A stretch of DNA of 64,000 nt from Acanthosepion pharaonis (GCA_903632075.3 CAHIKZ030005495.1:334501-398500), one strand, 5' to 3'; counted from the stretch's first letter, positions 20,067 to 31,205 are shown. The notes: generated by a model from the sequence alone, not told the origin. A program made the numbers and translations.

Positions 20067-20377
20067 TAATTAGGAAATCAGCCGACCTTGGTTTCAATCT
20101 TTCGATATCTTCAGGCGATTTTGATCAATAGATTTCACAACGCTTTATTTTAAAAAAAAAAAAAAAAAAAACTAGAAAGTTAAGAAAGCTATATTTTAAA
20201 AAAATAAATAAAATAAATGAATAAGCACTCGACGTGAGGTAAGGTAGATGCTGAAAAGGAGGAGAGGAAAATCAAGTATATTTGAAATGTATCGATGGGG
20301 GGTGATTAAATGAAATAGACATACTTTCTTTTTACCCCACTTCATATGAACTCAAAAAAAATATTTTTAGTAGGTAA
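19854..20377. other. No recognisable feature; short (TA)n and poly-A
   Basis: It contains a short TA run (20037-20060) and an A-run (20150-20171). CAATCTTTCGATATCTTCAG near 20095 is faintly like the GAAACG/TTCAG junction words of Penelope-like 3' regions, but I would not annotate it as such. Confidence 0.4.
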
Positions 20378-20600
20378 TCAACAGGACATAATTTCCGATC
20401 TCTCATTCAAAAGGTTGTCTTGGTCTGGAAATGTTATTAGAGCTATTTTTTCTTGTTGACAAAGGTTGCACATATTACTATGATTGTTGTAAGGTTTTGA
20501 TTTTATCAAAATTTTCCAGTTTATAATCGGATCGTTTTTAATTTCTTTATTTGTATTTTTTTTCTTCGCTAAGTACTTGAACAGAACTAACAAATAATGA
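20378..20600 (-). pseudogene. Penelope-like element GIY-YIG endonuclease fragment
   Basis: The minus-strand frame reads IINWKILIKSKPYNNHSNMC, then NLCQQEKIALITF and DNLLNERSEIMSC. It aligns with WEILKKAPAYNN-KKCLLCLHEKVSIIS and LLNKKSEIISKC of the copy at 17027-17497: the Cys pair (C-x2-C), the EK and the LLNxxSE block are conserved. Only the C-terminal half of the endonuclease is present. Upstream the frame runs into the start of repeat segment X copy 2, so it is a truncated and rearranged relic. Confidence 0.78.
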
Positions 20601-20748
20601 ACTTTCGGAGAATTTACCCACACTGTCAATGGCAATACTCAACACCTTATCCGAAAATCGGAAAAATACAATACGAAATTAAACTGACAGACGTCGTCGG
20701 CCCTTTTTAGTAAAACTTGATTGGATGAATATTTTCTGTCTAAATGTG

Positions 20749-20816
<68 letters not shown>

Positions 20817-21025
20817 AGATAAAATGGGAACAAATGGAGTATAAATCCACTGTACGTAACATTTAATTTAAAACAGGGCTCAATATAGATTAGAGATAAA
20901 TATTATATATTTTAGGATATTAAAAAAAAAACACGTGAAAACCGCTACACAATTATAATTATGTTTCAACACTACAAATCTGTCTCCTCGGGACATGTTA
21001 AACTACTGGCGAGTTAGCGATTAAT

Positions 21026-21030
<5 letters not shown>
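20555..21030 (+). repeat. Dispersed segment X, copy 2
   Basis: It matches 7560-8270 through AAGTACTTGAACA, AATTTACCCACA, AATACTCAA, CTGTCTAAATG, GTACGTAACATTTAATTTAA, ATTTTAGGATATTAAAA, ATTATGTTTCAACACTACAA and GTCTCCTCGG. Its (TA)n tract (20751-20815) is uninterrupted, whereas copy 1 has CA blocks and extra sequence there. Confidence 0.85.
20751..20815. repeat. (TA)n microsatellite
   Basis: About 65 bases of pure TA inside segment X copy 2. Confidence 0.95.

Positions 21031-21100
<70 letters not shown>
21030..21100. repeat. (AAT)n(TA)n microsatellite
   Basis: An AAT run passing into a TA run at the 3' end of segment X copy 2. Confidence 0.95.
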
Positions 21101-21102
<2 letters not shown>

Positions 21103-21385
21103 TGACCCTCTCGTCAATTTCGAGGTATGAGGAACCTGGACGCATATTTGTTGTGGATGAACTAGCGATTAATCCTCTTTGTCATATATATGCACGAATG
21201 TAATGAGAAAGAAAATAATATAAATTCTACCGTTCACAGTATTATTTCGAAAGAGCCCTCGATACCAATAGTAGAGCAATAATTATTTACTTAGCACTTT
21301 TGGCTCTCACCAGTCGAGATGCATTCGCATCGAAGCAAGAATATATCTTTGTAGTGAGCAATTTTTTTTGTCTGTATTAAAAAAT

Positions 21386-21389
<4 letters not shown>
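21101..21389. other. No recognisable feature
   Basis: Mixed sequence; no repeat-family match or credible coding frame seen. Confidence 0.4.

Positions 21390-21437
<48 letters not shown>
21390..21437. repeat. (TA)n microsatellite
   Basis: Pure TA run; the 65- and 67-codon frames crossing it are artefacts. Confidence 0.95.
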
Positions 21438-21439
<2 letters not shown>

Positions 21440-21639
21440 TGCCTGTTTCTTAAAACGACAGACAAGGTACTACGATTAATCATTTTATTTAATTTTTCTT
21501 CTGTTCGAACAAGTGTTTTCTTTTTGCGACACATGGTGTGTAGAAACTGTCCAAATGTTCTATAATTACGAGCGCTTTTAGCCGCTATCAAGGAAGATTT
21601 TTTCAGTTTAATTGAGTGTGTGTGTTGTGTATGTTTTTA

Positions 21640-21925
21640 GTGTTATAGAGATGTTTTATTTTCCGAACTCAGTACATTGTGGCCGTTTTGTTTGGTAATT
21701 TTATTAAGTGTTGTTGTTTTTTTTTCTTTTTTTATTATTAAGGCTTCCATTATTTTTAATCGTTTTTTTTTACATGTGGATGAGGTTATTATGTTTGTAT
21801 TTTCTACTAGTATGTTTCGGATGGAGTTTGGTAAGTTTGTGCGTGTGTTAAATTGGGTTCTAATAGAGCTGTAGTCAATTAAGGCATCTGGATAAGCATG
21901 TAGGCGGGTGACCGATGTCATTGTT
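21640..21925 (-). pseudogene. Possible Penelope-like C-terminal fragment
   Basis: The minus-strand frame reads RTNLPNSIRNILVENTNI, then CKKKRLKIMEALIIKKEKKT and TTLNKI. The block RLKIxEALIIK---LNK is typical of the end of retroelement proteins with GIY-YIG-type tails, and it matches CKRKLKILEAIIIQNK at 7233. No catalytic residue is visible in the remnant. The family relationship between the two copies is firmer than the element class. Confidence 0.45.
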
Positions 21926-22338
21926 TATGAATTGAGTTTGATCAGGAAAAGAGTTCCTTAAGAGGCATTTGAGCTCATAAGACAATGTTCGTTCATTGTA
22001 ATCTTGACTTTGCTGGTGTTTTGTTATTTTTGAAGATAAGTTTAGCTGTTTTAAATTTTTTATAGTAAATAATTAATTTGATTTTTTTTTATTTGGGTTA
22101 ATTAGGGTATTGTATTTCTTTATCATATTTCAAAGTGAATATTCATTTTGTTTTGAAGTGTATTATATATAGTGTAAGATTACGTTTTTAAGATTGTATT
22201 AAAACGTGAAAATCATATGCGTTACTAAAGGTTCCACGTTAAATTGGAGCACGCGTGATAAATTAGATTTTACAGTGAAATTTTCTGTAGTACAGATACT
22301 TGTCACATTTAATGCGATCTTACAAATGTAATCTTGCA
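21926..22338. other. No recognisable feature
   Basis: AT-rich sequence without gene or repeat signal. Confidence 0.4.
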
Positions 22339-22339
22339 T

Positions 22340-22389
<50 letters not shown>

Positions 22390-22440
22390 CCGCGCGCGCG
22401 TGTGTGTGCCTGTGTGTGTGTGTTTGTGCGTGTGTGCTAT
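22339..22440. repeat. (TA)n(TG)n compound microsatellite with CGCGCGCG interruption
   Basis: TA run, TG run, then GCCGCGCGCGCG and interrupted TG. Alternating purine-pyrimidine DNA of this kind could adopt Z-DNA. Confidence 0.93.
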
Positions 22441-23940
22441 TAAATAATGACCAAGTACGAAAAATTTCATAAATAATGTTTTTCTTTTTATTTAGCTTCA
22501 CCAGAAATAGCGAAATATTTTTAATTTATAAAGGCCTTTTCAAATAGTTCCATATAAAGATCTTTCCTAATAGTTCCATATAAAGGTCTTCCCTAACAGT
22601 TCCATATAAAGATCTTTCCTAATAGTTCCATATAAAGGTCTCTACTAACAGTTCCATATAAAGATCTTTCCTAATAGTTCCATATAAAGGTCTTCCCTAA
22701 CAGTTCCATATAAAGATCTTTTCCTAATAGTTCCATATAAAGGTCTCTACTAACAGTTCCATATAAAGATCTTTCCTAATAGTTCCATATAAAGGTCTTC
22801 CCTAACAGTTCCATGTAAAGATCTTTCCTAATAGATCCATGTAAAGGCCTTTCCTAACAGTTCCATATAAAGATCTTTCCTAATAGTTCCATATAAAGGT
22901 CTTCCCTAACAGTTCCATGTAAAGATCTTTCCTAATAGATCCATGTAAAGGCCTTTCCTAACAGTTCCATATAAAGATCTTTCCTAATAGTTCCATATAA
23001 AGGTCTTCCCTAACAGTTCCATGTAAAGATCTTTCCTAATAGATCCATGTAAAGGCCTTTCTAACAGTTCCATATAAAGATCTTTCCTAATAGTTCCATA
23101 TAAAGGTCTTCCCTAACAGTTCCATGTAAAGATCTTTCCTAATAGATCCATGTAAAGGCCTTTCCTAACAGTTCCATATAAAGATCTTTCCTAATAGTTC
23201 CATATAAAGGTCTTCCCTAACAGTTACATGTAAAGATCTTTCCTAATAGATCCATGTAAAGGCCTTTCCTAACAGTCCATATAAAGATCTTTCCTAATAG
23301 TTCCATATAAAGGTCTTCCCTAACAGTTCCATGTAAAGATCTTTCCTAATAGATCCATGTAAAGGCCTTTCCTAACAGTTCCATATAAAGATCTTTTCCT
23401 AATAGTTCCATATAAAGGTCTTCCTAACAGTTCCATGTAAAATCTTTCCTAATCTTTCCTAATAGACCCATGTCCATGTAAAGGCCTTTCCTAATAGATC
23501 CATGTAAAGGCCTTTCTTAATAGATCCATGTAAAGGCCTTTCTTAATAGATCCATGTAAAGGCCTTTCCTAATAGATCCATGTAAAGGCCTTTCCTAAAA
23601 GATCCATTTAAAGGCCTTTCCTAATAGTTTCATATAAATGATCTTCCTAATAGTTCCATATAAAGGCCTTTATATATATATTTATATTTATATATATTTA
23701 TAAAGGTCTTCTCTAATATTTCCATATTTCATCGTAATTGCTTTCGTAACAAATATATGTAATATGTCTTTCCTAATTGTTCCATATAAAGGTCTTTCCT
23801 AGTAGTTCCATATAAAGGTCTTTCCTAGTAGTTCCATATAAAGGCCTTTCCTAATAGATCCATATAAAGGCCTTTCCTAATAGTTCTATATAAAGGTCTT
23901 CCCTAATAGCTCCATGTTAATGAATACACAATAGGGCTAT
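22440..23940. repeat. 26-bp minisatellite with 104-bp higher-order repeat
   Basis: The basic unit is AGTTCCATATAAAGATCTTT + CCTAAT (26 bp). From 22806 to about 23460 four variant units form a 104-bp block that repeats seven times: CAGTTCCATGT-type starts fall at 22806, 22910, 23014, 23117, 23221 (one change), 23324 and 23428. The 5' flank (TTTATTTAGCTTCACCAGAA and AATAGCGAAATATTTTTAAT) and an internal 3' word (ATTTCATCGTAATTGCTTTC at 23726) recur at 23990-24284. The unit length is not a multiple of three and the array does not code. Confidence 0.93.
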
Positions 23941-23984
23941 CACTGTTTTGTAACCATACATTCCGATGTCATAATCGATGAACT

Positions 23985-24284
23985 TTTGAACACTAAATAA
24001 TAATCAAGTAGGAAATTCTTCATAAATAACATGTTTCTCGTTTTATTTAGCTTCACCAGAAAATAGCGAAATATTTTTAATTTATAAGGGTCTTCCTTAA
24101 TAGTTCCATATTTATAAAGGATTTTCCTAATAGTTCCATACGTATAAATGTCTTCCATAATAGACATATATTATAAAGGCCTTTACTGATAGTTTCATAT
24201 TTATAAAGGCCTTCCATAAATGTTCTATATTTATAAAGGTCTTCTCTAATATTTCCATATTTCATCGTAATTGCTTTCGTAACA
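23985..24284. repeat. Duplicate of the minisatellite locus with ~30-bp units
   Basis: It repeats the flank TTTATTTAGCTTCACCAGAA and AATAGCGAAATATTTTTAAT, then a short array of longer units (TCCATATTTATAAAGG type), then GGTCTTCTCTAATATTTCCA and ATTTCATCGTAATTGCTTTC as at 23706-23752. The minus-strand frame here (Tyr/Lys/Gly/Leu repeats) is a translation of the array. Confidence 0.85.
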
Positions 24285-25320
24285 AAACATTATATTGTCA
24301 TGTCCTGACACGCAGATCATGAAATCTTATAACACTGTAGATATATATTCTGGCACATTTTCCATCGTTACACAAAGATCCGTAATGCACCTCCTGATAA
24401 TAAAAAGAAAATAGTTCAAAATGAGTTTATTAATTTTAATGACAATGACAAATTTACGTCACAAAAATTATATCTGTCCAGAACGTGAATAAAGATGATG
24501 AAATAAAAATCGGTTTTCTCCGTGAACGATTTTGAAAGAGTTAAAAATATCAAGAAAGAAACAAAGAAAAGATATCAATGTACAATAGGGTAATAAATTT
24601 TTTTGTAATCCTATGTTCCTATGACATAAATCGATGAACTTTTATTCAAAAGTAATGAAAAAGGGATTAATTTGTTTTACTTCCTGGAAAAGGTCAGCGC
24701 CAAACGGAAAATTCGATTTTACCATATACGCAATTAGGCTAAAAAATAAAAAATATTTCAGAAGATTTATTTTTCAATTTGATAATGATACAATTGTATA
24801 ATACTTATGCATTTTAACGCATTTAATGTTTTATAGCTATTGTATAACATACAAGCTTACAAGTAAAGATATACAAGCTTACAAATAAAGAAAAGATTGC
24901 AAATTTGAAGAAGCTTTATTTTTCAATTTCCTAATTGGGTAATTGGGTAGTACTTATGTATTTTAACAGTTTATAACTCTAACATAACTTACAAACTTAC
25001 AAATAAGCCCTGACCTGGGGTGGTAGCACATGTTCAGTCCAGCTATGGATAAATAGCGAACTCCAAAAGAAAAAACAAAACAATGAAAATATAAGTTTTT
25101 TGTGCATTTTATAGTAAAAATACCAGTAATACATATTTAAATAAAGTTAACAACAATACATATTTATAGTAAAATTACCAACAATATATTTTATAGCAAA
25201 ATGACCAGCAATACATTCTATACTCGAAGACTAAAAATACATTTTTATCTGTAGTGGAATGCATACGATTGCGTTCTAAATACTTAGATTTCGGCATTAA
25301 ATACCCCAAAATCAATCTTT

Positions 25321-25325
<5 letters not shown>
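24285..25325. repeat. AT-rich DNA with degraded local duplications
   Basis: A tandem duplication of about 150 bp: GATTTATTTTTCAATTTGAT, ATACTTATGCATTTTAACGC and ACAAGCTTACAA (24765-24890) recur as GCTTTATTTTTCAATTTCCT, GTACTTATGTATTTTAACAG and ACAAACTTACAA (24910-25005). At 25110-25245 a motif ATACATTTATAGTAAAATTACCA repeats imperfectly about four times. No gene is seen. Confidence 0.7.

Positions 25326-25400
<75 letters not shown>
25326..25400. repeat. (CT)n(CTAT)n(TA)n compound microsatellite
   Basis: CT run, CTAT run, then TA run. Confidence 0.95.
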
Positions 25401-25404
<4 letters not shown>

Positions 25405-25456
25405 ATACATAATCTATGTATCTGTCTATTTATACACACACACACATATATATATA

Positions 25457-25570
25457 GGTGAACATTGAAGTCAACACTCAGAGGCGACAGGCTGTTTCAT
25501 GCTAGACGCAATCGATTGTGTCTAGCATAAAAGAGCCTGTCGCCTCTGAGTGTTTATTTCAATGTCCACT
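25457..25570. repeat. 114-bp near-perfect palindrome (MITE-like)
   Basis: The two 57-base halves pair about ATC|GAT at 25513/25514 with about seven mismatches by eye. The core is CTCAGAGGCGACAGGCT and ATGCTAGAC-CAATC with their complements. There is no spacer. It is flanked by TA-rich DNA on both sides, which would suit TA-targeting elements, but no family is assigned. Confidence 0.92.
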
Positions 25571-25649
25571 TTTATATTTACATATGCCCTATCTCTTATA
25601 TTGAGCACTTTATCCCATAAATACAGCACACCTTAACACTATTTTTTCT

Positions 25650-25654
<5 letters not shown>

Positions 25655-25709
<55 letters not shown>

Positions 25710-25738
25710 TTTTGTGTGTGTGTGTGTGGATTTGAGAA

Positions 25739-25803
<65 letters not shown>
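25655..25803. repeat. (TA)n(TG)n ... (TA)n microsatellites
   Basis: A TA run, an interrupted TG run, 20 unique bases, then a second TA run of about 60 bases. The frames here are artefacts. Confidence 0.95.
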
Positions 25804-25804
<1 letters not shown>

Positions 25805-26694
25805 AAGAAAATATCCCATTTCAACAACACCACTACAATTTGATGTCTCCCTTAACAAACTAATAAAATAATGTCGTTACAACTGGTGACCCTAACGTTA
25901 TTTGAACACACATCTATAAGAAAGGGTCACCCACCCCCATTACAAGAGAAGAGCAATAAAATGAAAAGAAAGAAATCATTGGAAAACATTATTCGCGGCA
26001 GAATTTCTTCGTTGGACACATGTGCCTGAAAAAAAAATGAAACTACAGAAAAAGGAACAATGCATATGCGAGATTCAAGGCCAGATTAGAGAAAAAACTG
26101 AATAAAAGTGAAGAAGGCACGAAAGAATGAAGCAAAAGAAAGAAAAAAAAATGAGAATAATAAAGAAAAAAAAATGGGAATGAAAATGAAAGCTAGCTGT
26201 CGACAAGTTGCGACATCATGCAACGCAGAAACCGATGTGACGTATGAATTGGCTTCGACCTTGCTGGAATAAAGTCTAACAAACATAACAACGTCTGCTT
26301 GGAAGAGACGTGACAGATGCAAATGCAACCAGCATGCAACGCGGGGGTTAGAGCCTGGGTAAAAAGAGAAAAAAAAAATGGAGACAGCCGGAGGGAACGA
26401 GGAGAGGAAAATACGAACTGCCATATTTCACAAGACCAGGGAATAATGAAATAAATAAAAACATATGAGACAAGTCGAAAGCGTGTGCATTAAGTCTGAG
26501 AAAAGCTAGAGTCGGAAGAACGACTTGTAATTCTCTAATCGATGTTTCTGCCATTGTCGCCATCATTTCCAGTAACAATAACATCGGTAAAGGAATGAAA
26601 AGAAAGCAACGAAGAAAATAGAACAATGAAAAAAATAACATTAGAAGTGAAGAACAGTTTGGGAAAAGGAAAAGAAAAACGGGAGATATTAAAA
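25804..26694. other. No recognisable gene; increasingly purine-rich
   Basis: Sequence grading from mixed to A/G-rich on the plus strand. Minus-strand frames of 112 and 138 codons are Phe/Leu/Ser-rich, as expected for the complement of purine-rich DNA, and show no conserved domain. CAAATGCAACCAGCATGCAA near 26320 is the most complex stretch; I recognise nothing in it. Confidence 0.4.
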
Positions 26695-27420
26695 TATCAA
26701 GATTACGAAGATCGTAAAAAGATATGATGACCATAGAAAAATCCTGAAAAGATAGGAGATTCATAGGAAGACCATAATAGATAGGAAGATTATAGAAAGG
26801 TCATAAAAAAACAGGACGATCATAGGAAAATCATAAAAAGATCAAAGGAAAATCATGAAAAGATAGGAAGATCATAAAAAAAAGTTAGGATGATCATTGG
26901 GAAACCATAAAAGATAGGAAGGTTATAGAAAGGTTATAAAAATACGACGCTCATAGAAAAATTATAAAAAGATAGGAAGATCATAGGAAAACCATCAAAA
27001 TATCAAAATAAAATCCCGAAAAGATAAAAAGATCATAAAAAGTTAGAAAGATCATAAAAATTTAGGATGATTGTAGTGAAACTATAAAAGATAGGAACAT
27101 TATAGAAGTGTCATAAAAATACAACAATCATAAAAAAAAGATTATAAAAAGATAGGAAGATCATAGGAAAACCATCAAAAGATAAAAAGAGAGAAAGGTC
27201 ATAAAAAGATTATAGGAAAACCATAAAATATAGGAATATCATATGGGTAGGTCAGAAAGGATAGGAAGATCATAGAAAGATCATAAAAGGAATGGAAGAT
27301 GACAGGGGACCATAACAGATAGGAAGTTCATAAAAAGATAGGCAGGTCATAGAAAGACGATAAAAAGATAGAAAGGTCATAACAAGATAGAAAGAACGGA
27401 TAAAAGAATATGAAGGGTGA
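26695..27420. repeat. Degenerate ~28-36-bp minisatellite (GATAGGAAGATCATAG)
   Basis: The words AAAAGATAGGAAGATCATAG, GAAAACCATAAAA and AAGGTCATAAAA recur irregularly more than fifteen times. Spacing and sequence vary, so it looks old. Confidence 0.85.
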
Positions 27421-28560
27421 AAGGAAAAAAAAGGGAGAAGCGATATTATTTATATAAGTTATTAAGAAGAGAAGAAAGGACGGAATGAGAAAATGAAAAG
27501 GAAGAAATGATGCAGGGGAAAGTAAATGATAGAAGAAGAAGAAGAAGAAGAAGAAGAAGAAGAAGAAGGGAGAAAGAGGATGATGTGGATGTAAAGCAGA
27601 AAAATATTTTAGAAAAGGAAAGAAAGGAAAAGCGCTTGGAAGATCAGAATAAAATAAACACAAAATTACTTAAAAAAAAAAAACAACGAAATATGAGGAA
27701 ATACAAAAATGACTAAAAGATGGACGAAAATGTAAGACATAATGAGGGTGACAAGAATGACTTTTAAACAACAAAATGTCGACGAGGAAAAAGAGAATAA
27801 GAAAATGGGAGACTGGCACGAATTTGGCCAGAAAATTTAAGGAAACGTGAAATAAAAAAAGACTCGAATAAGAAATTAATTTGAGAAAAAGTAAGAAAAT
27901 AATGATGAATAAAAAATAAAGAAAGCAAAGCATTACTGATACAGAAAAGAGGGACAAAGAAATGAAAGGAGGAGGAGGGGAAGGAAAGAGAGAATAAAGA
28001 AAAAATAACGAGGGAAATGAAGGAAAATGTAATAGGAAAGTAAAAGCGAATAAATATTGAATAAGTAGAAGAAAAAAAGAAAGATGAAAAAGAAAAAAAG
28101 ATAACAGGAAAGAAATAGCAGAGAAAAAAAGGGAAAAAGTTCAAGAAAGGAAGAGGATAAAAAGAAAATAAAATATGAGAAAGAAGACAAGTGATTGAGA
28201 TGATGAAGAAGAAAAAAAAGGGAAAAAGAAAAAGTAAAAGAAGCGAAAGAAAAGGAAACATAAAAGGTGAAAACGTTGAGACAATGTTAGAAAGAAAAAG
28301 ATGAGAAAATACGAAAAAAAATTTGAAGACAAGGAAGAAGAAAAGGAGAAAAAAATGGGAGACAAATAGTAAAAGACGAGGACGTGAATTATGGAGAGAA
28401 TAGAAAGAAAAGGCGAAAAAGAAGAGAAACAAAAAAAGAAGGAAGAAATCGAAAAGAAGATGTTAAAAAAGAAAAGAAAATAATAAAAGGGGAAAAAGAA
28501 AGATAAAGAAAAAGAAGTAGAAAACAAAGAAACTACTTGTAGATGACCAAGAGACGAGCG
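27421..28560. repeat. Polypurine-rich domain (plus strand A/G)
   Basis: More than 1.1 kb of strongly purine-biased plus strand, including (GAA)n at 27532-27567. Minus-strand frames of up to 222 codons consist almost wholly of Phe, Leu, Ser, Ile and Tyr and arise from the composition. No gene is called. Confidence 0.85.
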
Positions 28561-28569
28561 AACATTAAT

Positions 28570-28680
28570 GATACACACACACACTCGCACACATACGCTC
28601 ACACGCACACACACACACACTCACGCACACACACATACACCCATCCCAGAGACACAAGCACGCAAACACACGCAAATACA
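28570..28680. repeat. Interrupted (CA)n microsatellite
   Basis: ACACACACAC blocks interrupted by TCGC, TACGC and CCATCCC. Confidence 0.9.
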
Positions 28681-29279
28681 TTAATAAAATAGAAATCTGT
28701 AAGCAAAAAGGGAAAATGAAACCTTTCCCTATCTTGTGGCTTTTGGAATCCATTTTCCCGAAGGGAATTACTGATTCCCGCGTTTTTTGGTTTTTTTTTT
28801 TTGTTTTTTGCTATTCTGCTTGTTTTTTATTTTTAATTTTTATGGCTTATGATTGACTATCCACCTGTCAAGCGAGTTGGACGTCGACGTTTTTCGCGAA
28901 TGGACACGACCACCTATCCTGCCGCCATTGCTCCAGCGTGACTGCCGATTTTGCACACAGCAATGCATTGTGGAACGTAGCTAAGCAGATTATCTTCTTA
29001 GTAATGGCTGTATCTTTAAGCATTGTCCTTTCCGTTAGAGACTCGTTTAGAAGATGACAAGGCGCCATTTCGTTTTTTTTTTCCCTTTTCATCCCCCTTT
29101 TCGGTCTCATTTTTCTTTCAATGTTTTAATTCATTGATTCTTTATTTTTATTCATTAATATATTTCATTTTCTTTCAAACGCTTGTTAATCGAATTTTTC
29201 AATCATCTAATCCTGCCTCTCTAATTTTCTCCTTTTCCCACCACTGCCTTTTTTTGTATCCTGTTTAATTTCAACTTTT
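28681..29279. other. Higher-complexity patch; unassigned
   Basis: At 28868-29040 the base composition is balanced, unlike the neighbours. The minus-strand 80-codon frame includes MAPCHLLNESLTERTMLKDT and ALLCAKSAVTLEQWRQDRWS, which lacks the low-complexity look of nearby frames. No family is recognised and no splice context is clear; it might be a relic exon or repeat. The rest is T-rich. Confidence 0.3.
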
Positions 29280-29288
29280 CACTTTTTT

Positions 29289-29320
<32 letters not shown>

Positions 29321-29537
29321 TTCTTTCCTTTTTAATTTCAACCTAGATAATGTTCTTTATTCCATTTTTTTTGTCTTCTTTCTTTCTTTCTTTCTTTCTT
29401 TTTTTTCTTTTTTCTTTCTTTCTTTTTTTTTTTTTTTTCTTTCTTTTCTTTCTTTCTCACCTAGATAATGTGATTTAATTTCTGTTTTTTGTCTCCTTTT
29501 TTCTTTCTTTCTTTTTTTCTTTCTTTCTTTCTTTTTT

Positions 29538-29576
<39 letters not shown>

Positions 29577-30180
29577 CACCTAGATAATGTGTTCTTTATT
29601 CCTATTTAATTTCTGTTTTTTGTCTTCTTTCTTTTTCTTTCTTTCTTTCTTTCTTTTTCTTTCTTTCTTTCTCACCTAGATAATGTGTTCTTTATTCCTA
29701 TTTAATTTCAGTTTTTTGTCTTCTTTTTCTTCTTTCTTTCTTTCTTTCTTTTTCTTTCTTTCTTTCTTTCTTAACAAGACTTTTTTCTTCATTCCTTATT
29801 TAATTTCAGTGTTTTGTTCTTTCTTCGTTACTTTCTTTCGCTTTTCTTTCTTTTTCAACTAGTTTTTTTCTTTATTTTTATTTAATTTCAGTATTTCATG
29901 TTTTTCTTTTTCCTTTCTTTCTTTTTCTATTTCTTTCATTCATTGTTTGTTTGTTTCTTTCTTTTTTTTCGCACAGCGTAATTTCTGCTTTTCATCTCCA
30001 TTCATTCATTCTTTTTTTCTTTCTTTTGTTTCTTTCTTCCTTCCCATTTTATTTCTGTTTTTAATTTTTATTTGTCCCTTTTTATCCGTTTTTTTTTTCT
30101 TTCTTCTCTTCTTTTTTTCCTGCATTCCTTCTTTCCTTCCTTCCGACTTTCTATTTATACTTTATTTCTATGTTTTTCAA
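29280..30180. repeat. (TTTC)n compound array with CACCTAGATAATGTG spacer unit
   Basis: Blocks of CTTT repeats alternate with a spacer of about 50 bp, ACCTAGATAATGTGTTCTTT then ATTCCTATTTAATTTC and GTTTTTTGTCTTC, at about 29341, 29459, 29578 and 29673, with decayed versions near 29770 and 29855. The period is about 95-120 bp, varying with TTTC copy number. Phe/Ser-rich frames are artefacts. Confidence 0.9.
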
Positions 30181-30564
30181 AGACGCCATTTTCATTTTCT
30201 GAACGCATTGCAACTGATCATTCCGTCATCTTCAGTCGGGATTTATTTGAAAGTATCGATAGAAACATAAAAAAAAAATTCATTGCATCTTCTTCGATTC
30301 TATTCTCTCTGAATCCTTACTTAGTAACATCCGTTTCTGAAGAATATATTTTTCGCTTTATGGATCCTTCAATAAAATGCTGGTCGAAATTTATAAGTTT
30401 CGCTTCTGCGCATCAAAAATAAATTTAATATATTCGAAAGCGTAGATACTCGAATTTTATCTTTTCTGTGGCATTAAAAAGCTAAACCAAATGTAAACAA
30501 AGTCCGAAAAACAGGAAACCTTCGATAGAAACAAAGAAAAGAGTGCTCACCATTTTTTCTTTCT
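30181..30564. other. No recognisable feature
   Basis: Moderately complex AT-rich DNA; a 116-codon plus frame (30072-30422) begins in the T-rich array and shows no domain. Confidence 0.35.
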
Positions 30565-30888
30565 TTTTTAATCATTTCAACCCCAAGCAAGGCGGAAATG
30601 CCATTAGTCCGCAACTGATTACAGGGAATGAAAGTGAGAGAAAAGAACGAGAATTGAGGAAAGAACAAAAGATGGACAGAGTTCAAGAAGACGGAAGATG
30701 GCAGTTGACGTTGCTTTTAAAATTTTGAAGATTGTAGTTATCAGTGAAGCAAGTAAACGGAAGTGGGTTTCAAAGGCAAGAAAAGAAACGCTGGGAGTAG
30801 AAGTGGCAGTTGCATTTAGCTATTTTAGCACTAAAAGCGCGAGATGTCACTCTTGTAGCACGCTTAATGTTATTATCCGGTTCCTTGT
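30565..30888 (-). pseudogene. Jockey/CR1-like retrotransposon 3' end, minus strand
   Basis: The plus strand TTAATCATTTCAACCCCAAG is the complement of the terminal CTTGGGGTGAAATGATTAA seen at 9620. Further in, complementary words match the coding tail at 6950-7090: AAAATTTTGAAGATTGTAGT (ATTTGAAGATT-type), GAAGCAAGTAAACGGAAG, TGGGTTTC and TTGCATTTAGC-ATTTTAGCAC. Many substitutions have removed the reading frame, and only the last 320 bases of the element survive. Confidence 0.65.
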
Positions 30889-30894
30889 ACGACG

Positions 30895-31195
30895 GTGATA
30901 GTCCAAGGTAGAACCAATAAAGAAGAACTCGAACACGGATATGGAATAACACAGATATATTACAAACAGGAATATATACAGAGAAGTAGAAAGTGTTAGT
31001 ACGAACAATCAGGTTTAGTAGAGAGAACAATGTAGTCTCGACCAGTATCACTATTCCAATGTCTTGCAGTAATTGTCTGAACGCGACTCTGTTTCGGACT
31101 GCCTCTGACTCTTGACTCGACTTGAACTACTGACTCCACTTGAACTACTGACGATATTCATCCCCCCCCCACTGGGGTATCATGTGACACAAGGT
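30895..31195. repeat. Unassigned LTR-like segment
   Basis: AACCAATAAAGAAG, ATATGGAATAACACAGATATA, TTACAAACAGGAATATATAC and a 3' part with GACTC/GACTTGAACTACTGACTC repeats and a C10 run recall the architecture of solo LTR family L. The sequence is not clearly the same family and no target duplication is visible. Confidence 0.3.
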
Positions 31196-31205
31196 CGGTT
31201 ATTTA

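Noticed and set aside
22376..22440. CpG island near CGCGCGCG
   Set aside because: It is only a short interruption of a TG microsatellite with no promoter or gene nearby.
26086..28620. Minus-strand frames of up to 222 codons rich in Phe, Leu and Ser (apparent multi-span membrane proteins)
   Set aside because: They are the complement of polypurine DNA; hydrophobicity follows from composition, with overlapping frames equally long and no conserved motif.
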